NCBI GenBank assembly: GCA_006503475.1
Contig: RSEH01000039.1
Coordinates: forward strand, 1-64,000
Direction of reading: 5' to 3'
Length of the DNA: 64,000 nucleotides
Source of the DNA: Stentor roeselii
Taxonomy: Eukaryota > Ciliophora > Heterotrichea > Heterotrichida > Stentoridae
How positions within the stretch are numbered: position 1 is the first letter of the stretch; every line of letters begins with the position of its first letter. Shown piece by piece: positions 1-11,370 of the stretch. The notes under the pieces were generated by a model. That model was given only the letters and a program-made list of their open reading frames with translations. It made no database searches and had not been told where the DNA came from. The position numbers and the translations under genes are program-made.

Positions 1-78
1 GAGAATTACTTCCCAGTTACACTTCCAGGTGTCTCGGCTCTTGACTTGGGAAATTCCTTACAGTTTATTGTGTTTTAA
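1..78 (+). CDS. C-terminal end of a gene cut by the window edge
   Basis: Frame 1 is open from the first base for 25 codons and ends in TAA at 76-78. The encoded tail contains PVTLPGVSALDLGNSLQF. Base composition is clearly richer in G+C than the AT-rich sequence that follows, as in the coding regions of this window. The rest of the gene lies outside, so no function can be given. A chance open frame of this length is possible. Confidence 0.45.
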   Translation, partial: ENYFPVTLPGVSALDLGNSLQFIVF

Positions 79-2977
79 CAGTCGACTGATCAGATGACTA
101 ACCACTTGTCCATATCGCAGCTGTTATTAAGACTCCAATGTGTTTGTTTATGAAGTCATCAAGTCTGAGATTTCGCTTTGAAAGTTTCAGAAAATTATGA
201 CTTAATCAAGACAATTGAAAGATCACTATCCTGATTGTGTATACAAAGAATGAGGCTACTAAAGATGACTTAATTTAATTAAGATTAGTTACTTAAATAC
301 TCTTCTTGACTTAAATATTTGATTTAAATATTGTATGCCAACTTAAGTATGATTCTCAAAGTTCTTCAAATTATGATTCTCAAGGTAAAGAAATAATGAT
401 AAAATATATTCAGGTAGTTAAAGAAAAGTTGATTGGTAATGATTATTGTATATATACTTAATCAGGTTCCTAATAAAATAAATTATTTTTTTCTATCAAT
501 TCATTCCTAACAATTTTCCACAATATTCATTGAAATTTGATCAAAATATCACTAATTTATGTTGATTTAAATTCAACACTCATTAATAAAAAAATCTAAC
601 TCATGCAACATATTCTACTTCAAAAAAAACAATTTCTTTAGCTGTTCCTATTCATATTAAAAACACATCACCAATGCAGATAAGTTCTAATTACTATCAG
701 TCGGAAAGCAGTTTTTACAAAGCTATTCACCAAAGTGTATAACCATAAAAATTCCAAAATAATCATTTTACTATCATCATGCCATAAGCATGCCTCCAGA
801 AACCTAGAAACCTCCAGAAGCGATTTATTTAGCCTGATCAACTCAGAGTCTCAAAGCCCTCGAAAAAGTTATGAAAGATCAAGAAAAGTTGAAAAAATAG
901 AAAAAAAATTCCTAACCTAATTACTAATGAAGACAAACGTAGTGAATCTGTCTATTTTGAATTAATGAATGCCTTTAAGATCTGAATCTGTTTGAAGTAA
1001 AAAAACAACTGAAATCGACTTAGACCTGGACTCCTGATCTCACTCTCTAAAAACGATGACTTTGAACTCGTTTTTCTTTCAACCTGAGTAAAAATATCGA
1101 GCTGGTAAACAAATCGTTTATGCAGGATCCATGAAAATAGCTCAAACTCCCATAGTTAAATTTTCCAAGTTTATGAAAATTTATTTCTGATATTGAACCT
1201 ATCTGGATGAGATGGCTATACCATCTTAGAATATTTGTGCTAGATTGTGGAAATGGCTCAATAATCGGATATAAAGATTTTGTACTGTTTGTATTTAATC
1301 TTAGCTTGATAAGATAACAAAGGATCTGATTTGTTCAAGTTAGTCCATAATTTTTAGAAGAAATGAGAATTAAGATCAACATAAACGCGATATATCTTAA
1401 GCTTTTGGTATTAAACAAGATTTAGAATAAATTTGATTAGAAATTTTGTTGAATATTTAGGATAAAACAGAAAGTTATATAAATTAGTTAAAATTCCTAG
1501 AAAGCTAAAAAATGCTATTACTTTGAAACCCCACTTTTCTGGCTTCATCAATATCTATTGCTTTAAATAATGCATGCATTTGAAAGCAATAAGAGACTAA
1601 ATGATTGATAGAGTTCTTGAACGAGTGCATATAGGCCAAGACAGTCTTTGAATCCAATCTTTTAAAATTAATCAGTCTTTATTTATAGTTTATACTTAAA
1701 TAAAGTAAATGACTCAAAAACTTTATCGATTTTAATTAAAATTCTGAAACCTTCATATTCTTCCCACTTATCAAAGCAAGCTAATTTGAAATGAATCTCA
1801 GTATCATTAGAAATAAAAAGCAGATCAAGAAGATCCACGAAAAAACTGTATACTTTGGATTCTTTTCCAAATCTAATGGCTTAACTTAAAATTTTCCAAC
1901 TTAAATTTCATTTAGGTAATGAAAAGTTTGAGAAGTTATCTCTGAAATGTTTCAGCAGGTGAAAATCCTTCAGACATACAAAAGCCATAGAAACCAAAAG
2001 AAACCCTACAGATTGACATTGAATAAGCATATAAATTGAATCCTTACTGACATTGCACTGATCAATTGATGACAGATAGTCAGGACACCTTCCTTATGAA
2101 ATGAACGAGTGGATTTTTGAATGCAAAGTCTTTCGTAAAACTTTCTATCAGCTTTTTTATCCAGTTTAAGCTGAGACACTAGCCAAAAGTAGACAATCAA
2201 CATTTATAAAATAAAACAAAATTAGAAAAATGTTTTGGGTATGAACATTAGATAAGGAAAAATTTCTATATAGAATTAACTTAGTTGTTTTGGTTTATTT
2301 ATTAATATGCCTTTCATTAAGATTTATGTAAATATTATATAGATATAGTCACAAATATAAAATTTGTTATAAGATTTACATGACTATCGATATTTATATA
2401 CTACTAAAAGTTTAAAATTCAAAAATTGTCAATTTTTTGTTGAATGTATTGTCTTAGGCTTTCATCATTAATACTAAAATGATGAATAATGAAAAATCTA
2501 GAAATAAATATTCTAGTTTGTGATTTATTTGAAATTTAGAGCTAATAATTCTTATTTCAGGATCTTTTCATTTTAAAACTAGGTATTATTAAAACTAATT
2601 TTAGGTTCAATTCTCTATATTATGCTTAAAAATGAAAATTTATATAATTTTCGATTTAATTTCTCAAATTGTAAAACATCAATCTTCTAATTTTTGACCA
2701 AAAAATTGTTAATTCGGATGAAATCTCTTGATTCTTATAAAATAAGTACTTTTTTCAATCATATCGATAAAATCTAAAAAAAACGATGCATTCAATAATA
2801 TTACTCTCCAAATCATAGTAATTCTATGATATAATGAATTGATTCTTTTAATTTAATCAACAACTATATAATTGTTTGAAAAATCTCAATCAATAATTCC
2901 AGATTCATAATCTCTGCTAATCTGACCAATTTTCAAAATTATCAGAAAAGAGAATAACCCCAATAAACCACTAATAA
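79..2977. other. AT-rich gene-poor stretch, possibly with decayed coding traces
   Basis: No intact gene is visible. Between about 670 and 2000 the plus strand has short open pieces in shifting frames with protein-like composition, for example around 780-960 (Ser/Lys-rich, containing SESQSPRKSYERS) and around 1800-1870. They are broken by stops and frame changes and do not connect through 15-nt introns. I read this as possible old coding sequence of unknown family. From about 2200 the sequence is very AT-rich and featureless up to the next start codon. Confidence 0.4.
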
Positions 2978-5900
2978 ATGATGAAAGTTGAAAACAGAGA
3001 CACCTCTTTAACAGAGAGGCTTCGTCTTCTTAGTCCGATATCTCTGCTCCGACAAGGTACGGTAAATCCTCCATCATACGAAGATAACATCAAACTTGAA
3101 CCAAACTTGAAGTCCCAAATGAGCGTTCTAATCAGTTACTTCTCTCAATTCAAGTCAAAACAGTTATACACTCACAAAATCGGCAAATGTTTAGCAGTGA
3201 GCAGTGACAATTCTTCAGTTTTTTACGGAACAAGCCGGGGAAAACTACTCTGCTGCCGATTTCACATGAAAGAAAAGCTTTTTGAAGTGACCTTAAAAAA
3301 AGCACCGATAACCTGCATCTGCATCTACAAGTCGACCGATAAACTCCTCATAGGACTTGCTTCAGGAGAGGTGTTTGTCCATAGTCAAAACGGCAAAGAC
3401 CAGCACAAGCTGCAGTTCATGGCTCATTCGTCAGGAGTTACTGGAATCTGCTCTGGAACTTCAAAGTTCTTCACTGTGGGAAATGACGGAAAAGTTCTTG
3501 CTTGGAAGAATGGCTGCTACTCTGACCCTCAGTTACTTTACAATCATGATAAAGAAATTCTTGCTCTAGACTTATCCATGGATGGAAGGTACTTGGCCAC
3601 TGGTGGAAAAGATAGAATTGTTAAGATCTTCGATCTTGAATTTTCCAGTATTTTGAAAGAAATGGCTGAAAATCAATCGGGAATAGTCACTTGTGTTAAA
3701 ATCACTGCGACAAACAGACTCTTGGCTATTGGTGATGATGCTGGAAAAATTTCAGTCATCGAAATAAATTCTTTGGAAAAAGTTCATTTTTTTTCAAAAC
3801 ATTCTAAGAGTATTACCTCTTTGGCGACTACTGATAACGAATTTTATTTAATTAGCAGTGGAAAAGACGGGAAGATCTTTGTTTGGAGTCTTAATAGCGA
3901 AAAAACAAATCCTATTGAACTTGAAGGCCACAACGGTGCTATTTATTCTATCCAGATGTTGAACAACACCCAAATGTTTTGCAGCATTTCAAATGATCTG
4001 ACGCTGAGGACATGGGGCATTCCCAATTTCAATCACTACGCAATTCTTGAGCTTGAACTTAAATTTCATTCATTTTCTGATGTTTTTGCTTCTTCACACA
4101 AAGCGAAATACTTCTACTTGAAGCAGAACGAAAAAGTGGTGAGAATCAACAGAAAAAGCAGACAATGTGAATGGTTCAATCTAAAGGACAGTCTTAATGT
4201 GAAAGCTTTTGCAGTTGACCAGTTTAATAATCAAATTTGTGTTGTGGATTCAGATGAAAACAACAAACATAAAAAACAACCTTTTAATTTCTCTTTTTTT
4301 AACCTTGAAAATTTCAATCTGATTAAAATGTGCACTAGAAAATGCTATGGTGTACATTCAATGATTTTTTCATTTGGTGGAGAATTTCTGATCATCGGAG
4401 AGGCAAATAAATGCACGATACTTTACTCAACAACTTTTAAAACTTTCTACAAGTTTGTTTTACATCGAAATCCGATAGAATACCTTGCCATATCAAAGCA
4501 GAAGAATTTTCTAGTAACAGCGAGAACTGAAAGTGAAAGCATAAAACTTTACAAACTCTTTGATAAACACTTGGCGAACATTTACAAAGACAATAAATTT
4601 TACAAGGAAAAAAAAATCCTTTTCTCAAATGATGAAGAGTTCTTTGTGGTCCTTTCAAAAGAAAATAGCCTCTCAGTCTGGACCACAGCGAAGAAAATAA
4701 TGATCTTTTCATTAAGCGCAGAAGACATACTTGATATTCACCTTCATCCAAACGAATACCTTTACCTAATCCGAGAGAAATCGATTGAATCTCTAGATTT
4801 CCCTTCATTGACTCGAAGTTTCTTGATTTCTTTCGAAGAAACCATCAACTTTTTCACTTTCACATACGACTGGTCTGAGTTAATCATTATTCTTGCAACG
4901 AAGATTGAAATTTGGAAGTCTCCTCTGACAGTCAGCACGCTAACAGTTTACGGTAACAATTCAAAACTCTACTCTTTTTGTGAGTACCTCGGCAAAGCGA
5001 TATCTGGTGATGAAGATTCTCATTCTCATGACTTTGACTCCTGGATAATCGAGCCTTTTCACATGAATATCTCCCACATTTTCGCTTATCTGAACAAAAC
5101 TGACATGCTCAATCTTTGCATTGAAAAAGGCTCCGGTTTTCTCAACTCAAAGACAAGCTTCTCGCCAATGGACATTTGTCTGGAAATGAACAACGAAAAA
5201 GGCATTCAAGCTTTTTTTAAATATTTGAAGGATGAGTGCAGGAGTCATCCGTGCATCACCAACCTTCTCAAGTCATCAGTCAACAAACTACTAAAACATG
5301 AGTCGCCAACAACGAAAGAAATTTTAGACCTGATACTTTTGAAAGCGATGGACACTGGCTACCCGGGCTATACAAGTGAAGTCCTTCCAATAATCAACTT
5401 TTACCCAACTTTCCTAAATACCTCCATGCCAGAAAATGTCAACTATTCAAAGAAAATCGGAAAAAAAGTAGAGTGTCTTCAAAGTTACTTCAAATTAAAC
5501 CTGAAAATGGGCTCCAATGATAGTCTTAATTTTTTGAGGTCGCTTTTATCGACTCGAGATGAAGAAACCTACAACTCACGATTTGTTCAGACGATCCTAG
5601 ACTATAAGTGGATAAGAACAAAGAAAATCTTGATTATTCAGGCGATTCTTTATGTGATTTACTTGATCCTCGTTTCTTTTTTCGCAGTTTATGATGACAA
5701 AAACTTGATTACTACAGCTTTTATTTTTAACGTTATTTTGATCATTTATGAAGTGATTCAGATGAGTGTTTCATTCTTTGACTACGTGAAAGATGCTTGG
5801 AATTTACTTGATATTGTCCGATTTGCAGCGATGACCTGGGTGTTCGTCAAGGTCCAGTTTCCAGGTAAACAAAATAACGCCACTGCTTTTGTGATTTTCA

Positions 5901-6562
5901 TTAGCTGGATGCGAGGAATAGCTTATTTCCGCATCATCAGCTTTACTCGGTACTACATCCGGTTGATCCGTCACGTGATTATTGATATAATTCCCTTTAT
6001 CACTATTTTCTTTTACTCGACTATTGCTTTTAGTTTGATTTTATTCAAATTATCAGAAACCAAGCACTCTTACACTTATGTCCTGGCAAAGACCTGGGAA
6101 ATGAACCTGACTTCCTTTGAAGGAGAAAATTATTCCGGGTATGTTTATATGGCTTTTGCTTTTTATATGATGTTCAATCCTATTATCATGCTCACTCTGC
6201 TTGTGTCGATCATGAGTCATACTTTTGATCAACTTCATGATAGGGTTAGGGTTGCTGAAGGGTATGCCTTGTGTAAAATGATCATTGAAGTTGAACTTCT
6301 TTGCTATTGGAAAAGAAATATTAAGAAAAAAACGTATCTGCATGTGTGTAGAAGTGATGATACCGAATTTGAAAGTGATAATTTTCTTGAATTGATTGAG
6401 GATAGGGTAAAAAATGTTCAGAAAGATGTCAATAGTCTTGGTGAAAATTTGAGTCTGAGTATTGAAAATTTGAATTTCCAGATGAAAAAAATTACGAAAA
6501 GCATACAAAAGTTTAGTCATCAACATATGAAATCGATTATCACGCAAGAACCAACTTTATAG
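2978..6562 (+). CDS. WD40-repeat protein fused to a TRP-like ion-transport domain
   Basis: Protein of 1194 residues. Residues about 50-700 contain many WD40 units (for example GGKDRIVKIFD and SSGKDGKIFVWSL), probably two beta-propellers. About 700-800 looks ankyrin-like or helical (DMLNLCIEKGSGFLNSK). From about 880 there are six hydrophobic segments: S1 near 884, a basic S4-like stretch near 970-1000, and a re-entrant pore with last helix near 1042-1085 (MFNPIIMLTLLVSIMSHTF). This is the ion_trans fold of TRP/polycystin-like channels. A coiled-coil-like tail follows. The inferred product is a membrane cation channel with a large cytosolic propeller that could bind partners or sense stimuli. 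The start is the first of two adjacent ATGs after an AT-rich leader. The ligand and ion are unknown. Confidence 0.8.
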   Translation: MMKVENRDTSLTERLRLLSPISLLRQGTVNPPSYEDNIKLEPNLKSQMSVLISYFSQFKSKQLYTHKIGKCLAVSSDNSSVFYGTSRGKLLCCRFHMKEKLFEVTLKKAPITCICIYKSTDKLLIGLASGEVFVHSQNGKDQHKLQFMAHSSGVTGICSGTSKFFTVGNDGKVLAWKNGCYSDPQLLYNHDKEILALDLSMDGRYLATGGKDRIVKIFDLEFSSILKEMAENQSGIVTCVKITATNRLLAIGDDAGKISVIEINSLEKVHFFSKHSKSITSLATTDNEFYLISSGKDGKIFVWSLNSEKTNPIELEGHNGAIYSIQMLNNTQMFCSISNDLTLRTWGIPNFNHYAILELELKFHSFSDVFASSHKAKYFYLKQNEKVVRINRKSRQCEWFNLKDSLNVKAFAVDQFNNQICVVDSDENNKHKKQPFNFSFFNLENFNLIKMCTRKCYGVHSMIFSFGGEFLIIGEANKCTILYSTTFKTFYKFVLHRNPIEYLAISKQKNFLVTARTESESIKLYKLFDKHLANIYKDNKFYKEKKILFSNDEEFFVVLSKENSLSVWTTAKKIMIFSLSAEDILDIHLHPNEYLYLIREKSIESLDFPSLTRSFLISFEETINFFTFTYDWSELIIILATKIEIWKSPLTVSTLTVYGNNSKLYSFCEYLGKAISGDEDSHSHDFDSWIIEPFHMNISHIFAYLNKTDMLNLCIEKGSGFLNSKTSFSPMDICLEMNNEKGIQAFFKYLKDECRSHPCITNLLKSSVNKLLKHESPTTKEILDLILLKAMDTGYPGYTSEVLPIINFYPTFLNTSMPENVNYSKKIGKKVECLQSYFKLNLKMGSNDSLNFLRSLLSTRDEETYNSRFVQTILDYKWIRTKKILIIQAILYVIYLILVSFFAVYDDKNLITTAFIFNVILIIYEVIQMSVSFFDYVKDAWNLLDIVRFAAMTWVFVKVQFPGKQNNATAFVIFISWMRGIAYFRIISFTRYYIRLIRHVIIDIIPFITIFFYSTIAFSLILFKLSETKHSYTYVLAKTWEMNLTSFEGENYSGYVYMAFAFYMMFNPIIMLTLLVSIMSHTFDQLHDRVRVAEGYALCKMIIEVELLCYWKRNIKKKTYLHVCRSDDTEFESDNFLELIEDRVKNVQKDVNSLGENLSLSIENLNFQMKKITKSIQKFSHQHMKSIITQEPTL

Positions 6563-7557
6563 GACTAATTAATTTAGGTTTTTAGAGTTTTTAAATAGAT
6601 TAAAAAATGAGTTATCACTCAAAATTGCAATTATATATTGATCCTTAATATAGATTGACTTGATTTACTTATGAAGAGTAATGATATCAAGGCTACATAA
6701 CCTTTATATGTTATACACCTAATTCTGTGATAATTTAAATACTTTTAGATATATCTCTTAATTTAATTTTAAATCAACCTTTCAATTCTAAATTTCAAAT
6801 TTATTTGAATGAATAATGAGTCAAAACCGAGTTTACATTAATGATTTAATCTTTGAAAAAATGTAAAACTCTAGGCCTTGTTAGTTGTTAAGCGATAATC
6901 GGGCGGCCAGGTCTTTAAAAGCATTTAATAAATGAGGTTATACCGAAAGAAAGTAATTACATAGAAATCAATAAGCACTTCTTGGTCTTAAGATAATCCC
7001 TACTTTTTAAGTAGAGAAAGGAGAATTATCAATTACCATGAAGTAAATAATGAACCTGGTATATGAATATATATATTCTATATTTGGATAGAAATAATAA
7101 ACCAAATATCAAAAAAAATAACGATAACAGAGCGTGATATATTTGAATAGTTTTAAAAAACAACTTTCTCATCGAGATTTTTCTAGTCTAAAGATTTTAG
7201 GCTGCTTCTCTAACTTGAAAAATAATGAAAAAAGATAAAAAGTAAGCTATCTAAATTACTCTCTTGATTAAAAAAATGGCTTAAATTTTTAATAGGTATT
7301 TTTAAGATGAGTTCTCTTGTTGAAAGATGAATTAATCTCATAATCCAAAAATTTAACGATGAGCACTCAAAGATTTACTGATAACTAGAATTATTATTAA
7401 ATAAGCTCAACACATTCTAATTCTAAACAATCCTCTCTCAAAATACATTCAAATATTAATCTAAATTTAATTATGCTTAATCTTGAGCTGCGATATTACT
7501 TAATCAACAGTAGATGAAAATAAAAAATTGAAAACAATCCTTCTAAAAAAGGACGAG
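6563..7557. other. Intergenic AT-rich sequence
   Basis: About 1 kb without a supported gene. It could hold the worn-out 3' part of the decayed RING gene that reads leftward from 8.8 kb, but no recognisable match to that family's C-terminal domain was seen here. Confidence 0.4.
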
Positions 7558-8830
7558 TCAATTGTTTGACCATGACATGCAGATGAAGGTGCTGTTGAAA
7601 GTTGGCTTATGAAAGATCATATCACATCCTCGATCCCCAAACTGATTTGACAAGTTCAAAATACAAACGCATTCAATCCTGCAATTTAAGCACTCTATAT
7701 GAAAATTCAAGTACTTTATAGTGTTAAATGGTGTTTCGTGTACAACAAGCGAAGCTTCGCTTGTCACAGCAGGGTACTTCAGAGTATCACAGCAGCCCTG
7801 GCTCTGCGAGACACATCCTTGACAGATGATGCAGGCGCAAAGGTTCTGATAAGGCAGGTTCTCTGGTCCCATATCCTATGAGTTGCAAATCTTGCACTTG
7901 GGTAGTTGTAAAGACTTTCGTCGAAGTAAGAAACAGAGTCTTGCAAAGAGTTCCGTCATTTGGGCACCATTTTACTGCAGATGTGCAAGTCTTGCACAGA
8001 AGATGACCGTAGGCTAAATTGTACGGCAGACCTTGGCCTAATTGAAAAGGCTTCAATCAAGTCATGCATGATCGAGTGTTTAAAGATTTTGAGTTCCTTT
8101 GAAGGATTAGCTAGGCTTCCACTTGTTCTCTCACTGTTATTCTATAATCTTGTAAGTTTAGATCCACTCACTACTGACTTAGGATATAAGGGCTTAATAA
8201 TGTCGATCTCAGCTGCTTTATTGCATCGATGAAAAGAATGAATTCTCTGGATTGCAACTCTCGCATTTTAAAGAAAAGTCTCGCAGTGATAGTCTTGATG
8301 ATGATGATGTTGAATGGACTCTGAAGATGTGGGTTGGGGATGAAAGGATTGAAAGGATGTTGAAGTGTTTGATGATTTCGAGAAGAGATGATTCTGCATC
8401 TTGTGTGATGAAAATTTTGGTTTAATGGCTGAGACATGAGTGTGATTTTTCTAAAATTGTTGAACTTTTTTTGAAGAAGGTTCTGAGGTCCCTTTTCCAC
8501 ACCTCGGATTCTCGTCCCATCTGACAAGTTTCACAAAGGGTTTCAAAGTTAGATATGTTGACATATGAAGTAGTGTCTTTTAAGCATCTTGAGCAATCTA
8601 TATGGTAATTAATTATCTTGTTCAGAATTGCAGGATCTTGTTGATAGTCATTTATGTTATCATATGATATCTCAAAGTCTTTGGGGCAGGTTATTGTTTT
8701 ACTATTTGTTTGTATAAGTGTAATGCACATTTTTTACAGCATTTTGTTTTTATATTAGTTTAGATTTTTTTTTCTTTCACACTTCAAGATGATCGGCCTT
8801 CTTTCGAAAAGGTTGAAACTCTGAGTACAT
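7558..8830 (-). pseudogene. Decayed RING/zinc-finger gene, paralogue of the gene at 27702
   Basis: Reading leftward, broken frames keep the order of motifs seen in the intact gene at 27702-29609. A TCP-type RING end is followed by YQQDP and a helical stretch (8.7 kb). Then come paired cysteines (CSRC, CETC), a middle ring with CKTC and CPND (about 7.95 kb), and a third finger with ENLPYQ and CIICQGC (about 7.8 kb), matching ENLPYH and CIYCETC of the intact copy. Frame changes and stops interrupt it repeatedly (for example TAA at 8422-8424), and no set of 15-nt introns restores it. The N-terminal ring starts near 8.8 kb in yet another frame. The intact paralogue suggests the ancestor was a multi-RING ubiquitin-ligase-like protein. 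The C-terminal beta-sandwich was not found. Confidence 0.6.
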
Positions 8831-9026
8831 ATGTAGCAATCTTCCATTTATAGACAATAAATCACACTATAATGCATTAATATAACTTTTGAAATATTTT
8901 ATATAAATTATCACTTGCAAGAATTGGTGGAATCACTTAAATTCATATTCTTTAATATCATCAGTATAATAAATCTTGGAACTTACTCTCAAATAATAAT
9001 TTCTTACAATTAATCTAATTAAGCAC
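8831..9026. other. AT-rich spacer between two decayed gene copies
   Basis: Nothing recognisable. It separates the 3' end of one decayed RING-family copy from the 5' start of the next, both on the minus strand. Confidence 0.4.
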
Positions 9027-9700
9027 CTAACGAGAATATAAAATACTAAAAATAGGTCCCTTCAAATGCCTATTCTCATTAGCACTATCAGAGAACTCAA
9101 AAGTGATCCCATCAGGAACAACTTTACTCTTGTCATTACTTAAAGCTTTTCCACTATAAAATCTTCCACTTTGGTAAACAATATCTCGATTTTATGATAA
9201 TTGACTTCAAGAAGTTCTTGAAATGAACAGTAGTTCATTTTCCCTTTGGTCTCAAAACCAAATTAGTAACAAGATTTGTCTATTATAAATTCTCAGCATT
9301 ATCTGCTTATTTTCATCAAGACTTCCCGGAACAATCAATCAATAGAATTTGACAGGTTTGCTAACCGAGAACTCTAAAACATAAAATTTTGCTGACTAGC
9401 TAAATAGCTCCTTCTATCTTCTCTACTTAAAGGGTAAATCTTATCAAATCTTATGATTTCTTTGATACTTAGAGTAGATTGAACATTATACCCAGCAAAT
9501 ATTGATCATATGAAAAGACTTCTGAATCATTCTTTGACAAAGTGTGCACTTCATATCAACTTTAAAGTATCTTATCTTATTCAAAGACTTTTTATGCACT
9601 TTCAGTCGAATCTCACCAGCATTGAAAGGCCATCCAAGTACTTAGTGCAAAAGGTGTCGTTTTACTGCAAAATACTTATAAAGAAAGTTTTATTAAATGA
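9027..9700 (-). pseudogene. Decayed C-terminal half of a second RING/beta-sandwich gene
   Basis: On the minus strand a cysteine pair (KCTLCQRM) near 9.55 kb is followed by YPLSREDRRSYL near 9.4 kb, matching YPVSSKDRRALK of the intact gene at 27702. The last piece contains DGITFEFSD and GPIFSILYSR before TAG at 9027-9029. It matches VTFEFE and GPILGLIYSDDT at the end of the intact copy. At least three frame breaks separate the pieces. This is a separate copy from the 5' piece at 7558-8830, because transcriptionally it ends before that one begins. Two tandem copies therefore decayed here. Confidence 0.6.
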
Positions 9701-9829
9701 AAAATATATTTGTTATATAATCAAAATAAGAAAGTTTTATATCTAGCAGGATGAACTTGAAATATTCTTTTTCCAGCTGATGGCTTCACTAATTCAAACA
9801 TCACCTTTTTGAGTATCAGTTTCTTAACA

Positions 9830-10830
9830 TTTGCTGAAATCCCAGCCTTAGGAAGTTGGGCATTTATACCTTTTTCTTTTAAACTAATGGACGATTAACT
9901 TAAAGACTTCTTTTTCAGACTTACTCCACCTCAGACTTTAGATGTGTCCTTTGGGAGTGTCAGGTTTTTTTATTTGCCGAAAATTCTACCTTAGGAAAAT
10001 TTAGCCTTTACTTCAACTTTTTTCTTTTAGGACTACTGGATGAAGATGATGATTAATTTTTTTTTAGCCCTATTCCTATGTTGATATCTCGCTTAGGAGT
10101 GTCAGGGTTTTAATATTACCGAAATTTCTGCCTTAGGTTGTTAAGCCTTGACATCAATCTTTTATTTTTTAACTACTTGATGATGAAGGTGATTTCTTTC
10201 AGCCTTATACTTCCCCGATTTATAATCTCGCTTAGGATTATCAGGTTTTTTGGTATTTGCCGCAATTTCTGCCTTAAGAATTTGAGCCTTACATCAATCT
10301 TTTTCTTTTGGAACTACTGCAAGATGAACTAGATAACTTCTTCAGACTACCTCCCACTTTGATCTCTCTTTTGGGAGTGTCAGGTTTTTTGATGTTTGTT
10401 GAATTTCTGCCTTAGCCTTTACTTGAACTTTGTCATTAAGAACTACTTTATGATGAAAATAATTTCTTTTGAGCCGTATTCCTCCTCCGATTATGATACC
10501 TCCCTTAGAAGTATCAGGCTTTTCAATATTTGTAGAAATATCAGGCCTAGGAATCTCAGGTTTTATTTTAATTTTCTTCTTCTTTGAACTGCTTCAAGAG
10601 GATGATGAAGATTTCTTTTTAAGGTTAATTTTACTTCACCCTTAGGAAGTTCTGGTTGTTTGATATTGCAGAAATATCAGGTTTTGGAATATGAGGCTTG
10701 ATTCGATTTTCTTCTTCTTTGAGCTGCTCTAAGATGAGCCTGAGGATTTCTTTTTTTGTCCTACCGATGGGACCTTAATATCTCTTTTACTTCAACTTTT
10801 GGAGCTCAAGGAAGACTCGATGAATGAAAG
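9830..10830. repeat. Imperfect tandem repeat, about 125-150 bp, 7-8 units
   Basis: On the plus strand the phrase gagtgtcaggtttttt recurs with variations, near 9955, 10095, 10218, 10375, 10510 and 10640. Each occurrence is followed by a version of gccgaaatttctgcctta and then a run such as tctttttcttttaaact. Spacing varies between about 120 and 150 bp and units differ by many substitutions and small indels. It is the coding repeat of the decayed Lys/Ser-rich gene, seen from the opposite strand. Confidence 0.65.
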
Positions 10831-11233
10831 TCCACATGTGGATTGACATCAGTTTTACCCTTCAGTTCTGTAGCTCTAATATCTGCCTAGATTCCAGGGC
10901 AGCTGATTTCATTAAATTACTTCTTCTTTCCTTGGATAGAAGTGCTTCTATATCAGTCTTCAGGCTCAACATTAGTCTGTAGGCTCTGCAAGTCTGTTTT
11001 AGTCACTTAACTAATAGGGCCTGCTTGGTATCAGAACAGCACTTAACTAGTAAATGAATGGCTTCTGTCTTGTCTAGAGTCTTAATATAGTTCGTGGAAT
11101 CCTCTCTGCCTTCGCCGTCTATACCAGATCTGAAATTTTCGTTCTTGTCCACTCTCTCTACCTGTGCTTTATCAATTCAATAGTTAAGACCCTTTTGAGG
11201 ATGGTAAAAGGCTAAGAAATCCTTAAGAGTCAT
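9830..11233 (-). pseudogene. Decayed gene for a Lys/Ser-rich tandem-repeat protein
   Basis: The minus strand starts with ATG at 11233 (MTLKDFLAFYHPQKGLNY) and is readable for about 125 codons, interrupted twice by TGA and then ended by a stop. Beyond about 10.85 kb the frame changes often, but repeat units stay recognisable. Each unit encodes a Ser run, a Lys run (SSSKKKKI), then a Pro-rich stretch of the type IPKPDISA and KKPDTPK. The family was not recognised. A repeat made of charged runs and proline suggests a disordered scaffold or linker, which is inference only. The number of frame breaks argues for a dead gene rather than unusual splicing. Confidence 0.5.
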
Positions 11234-11370
11234 GATATTGGATGAGAATTAAAAACTGGACTATAGATAATTACTTGAGATGAATCCAAATATGCAAAGA
11301 GAAAAATTATTGTCCTATGTCATAGAACGATTAATCATAAGTGTAATAAGTATAAATTTGGAATAAAATC

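Noticed and set aside
735-920. 61-codon open frame, plus strand
   Set aside because: It starts at a GTG and has no motif. Its Ser/Lys-rich text is noted as a possible relic only.
9510-9746. 78-codon open frame, plus strand
   Set aside because: It lies antisense to the decayed RING-family copy, whose minus-strand text matches the intact paralogue.
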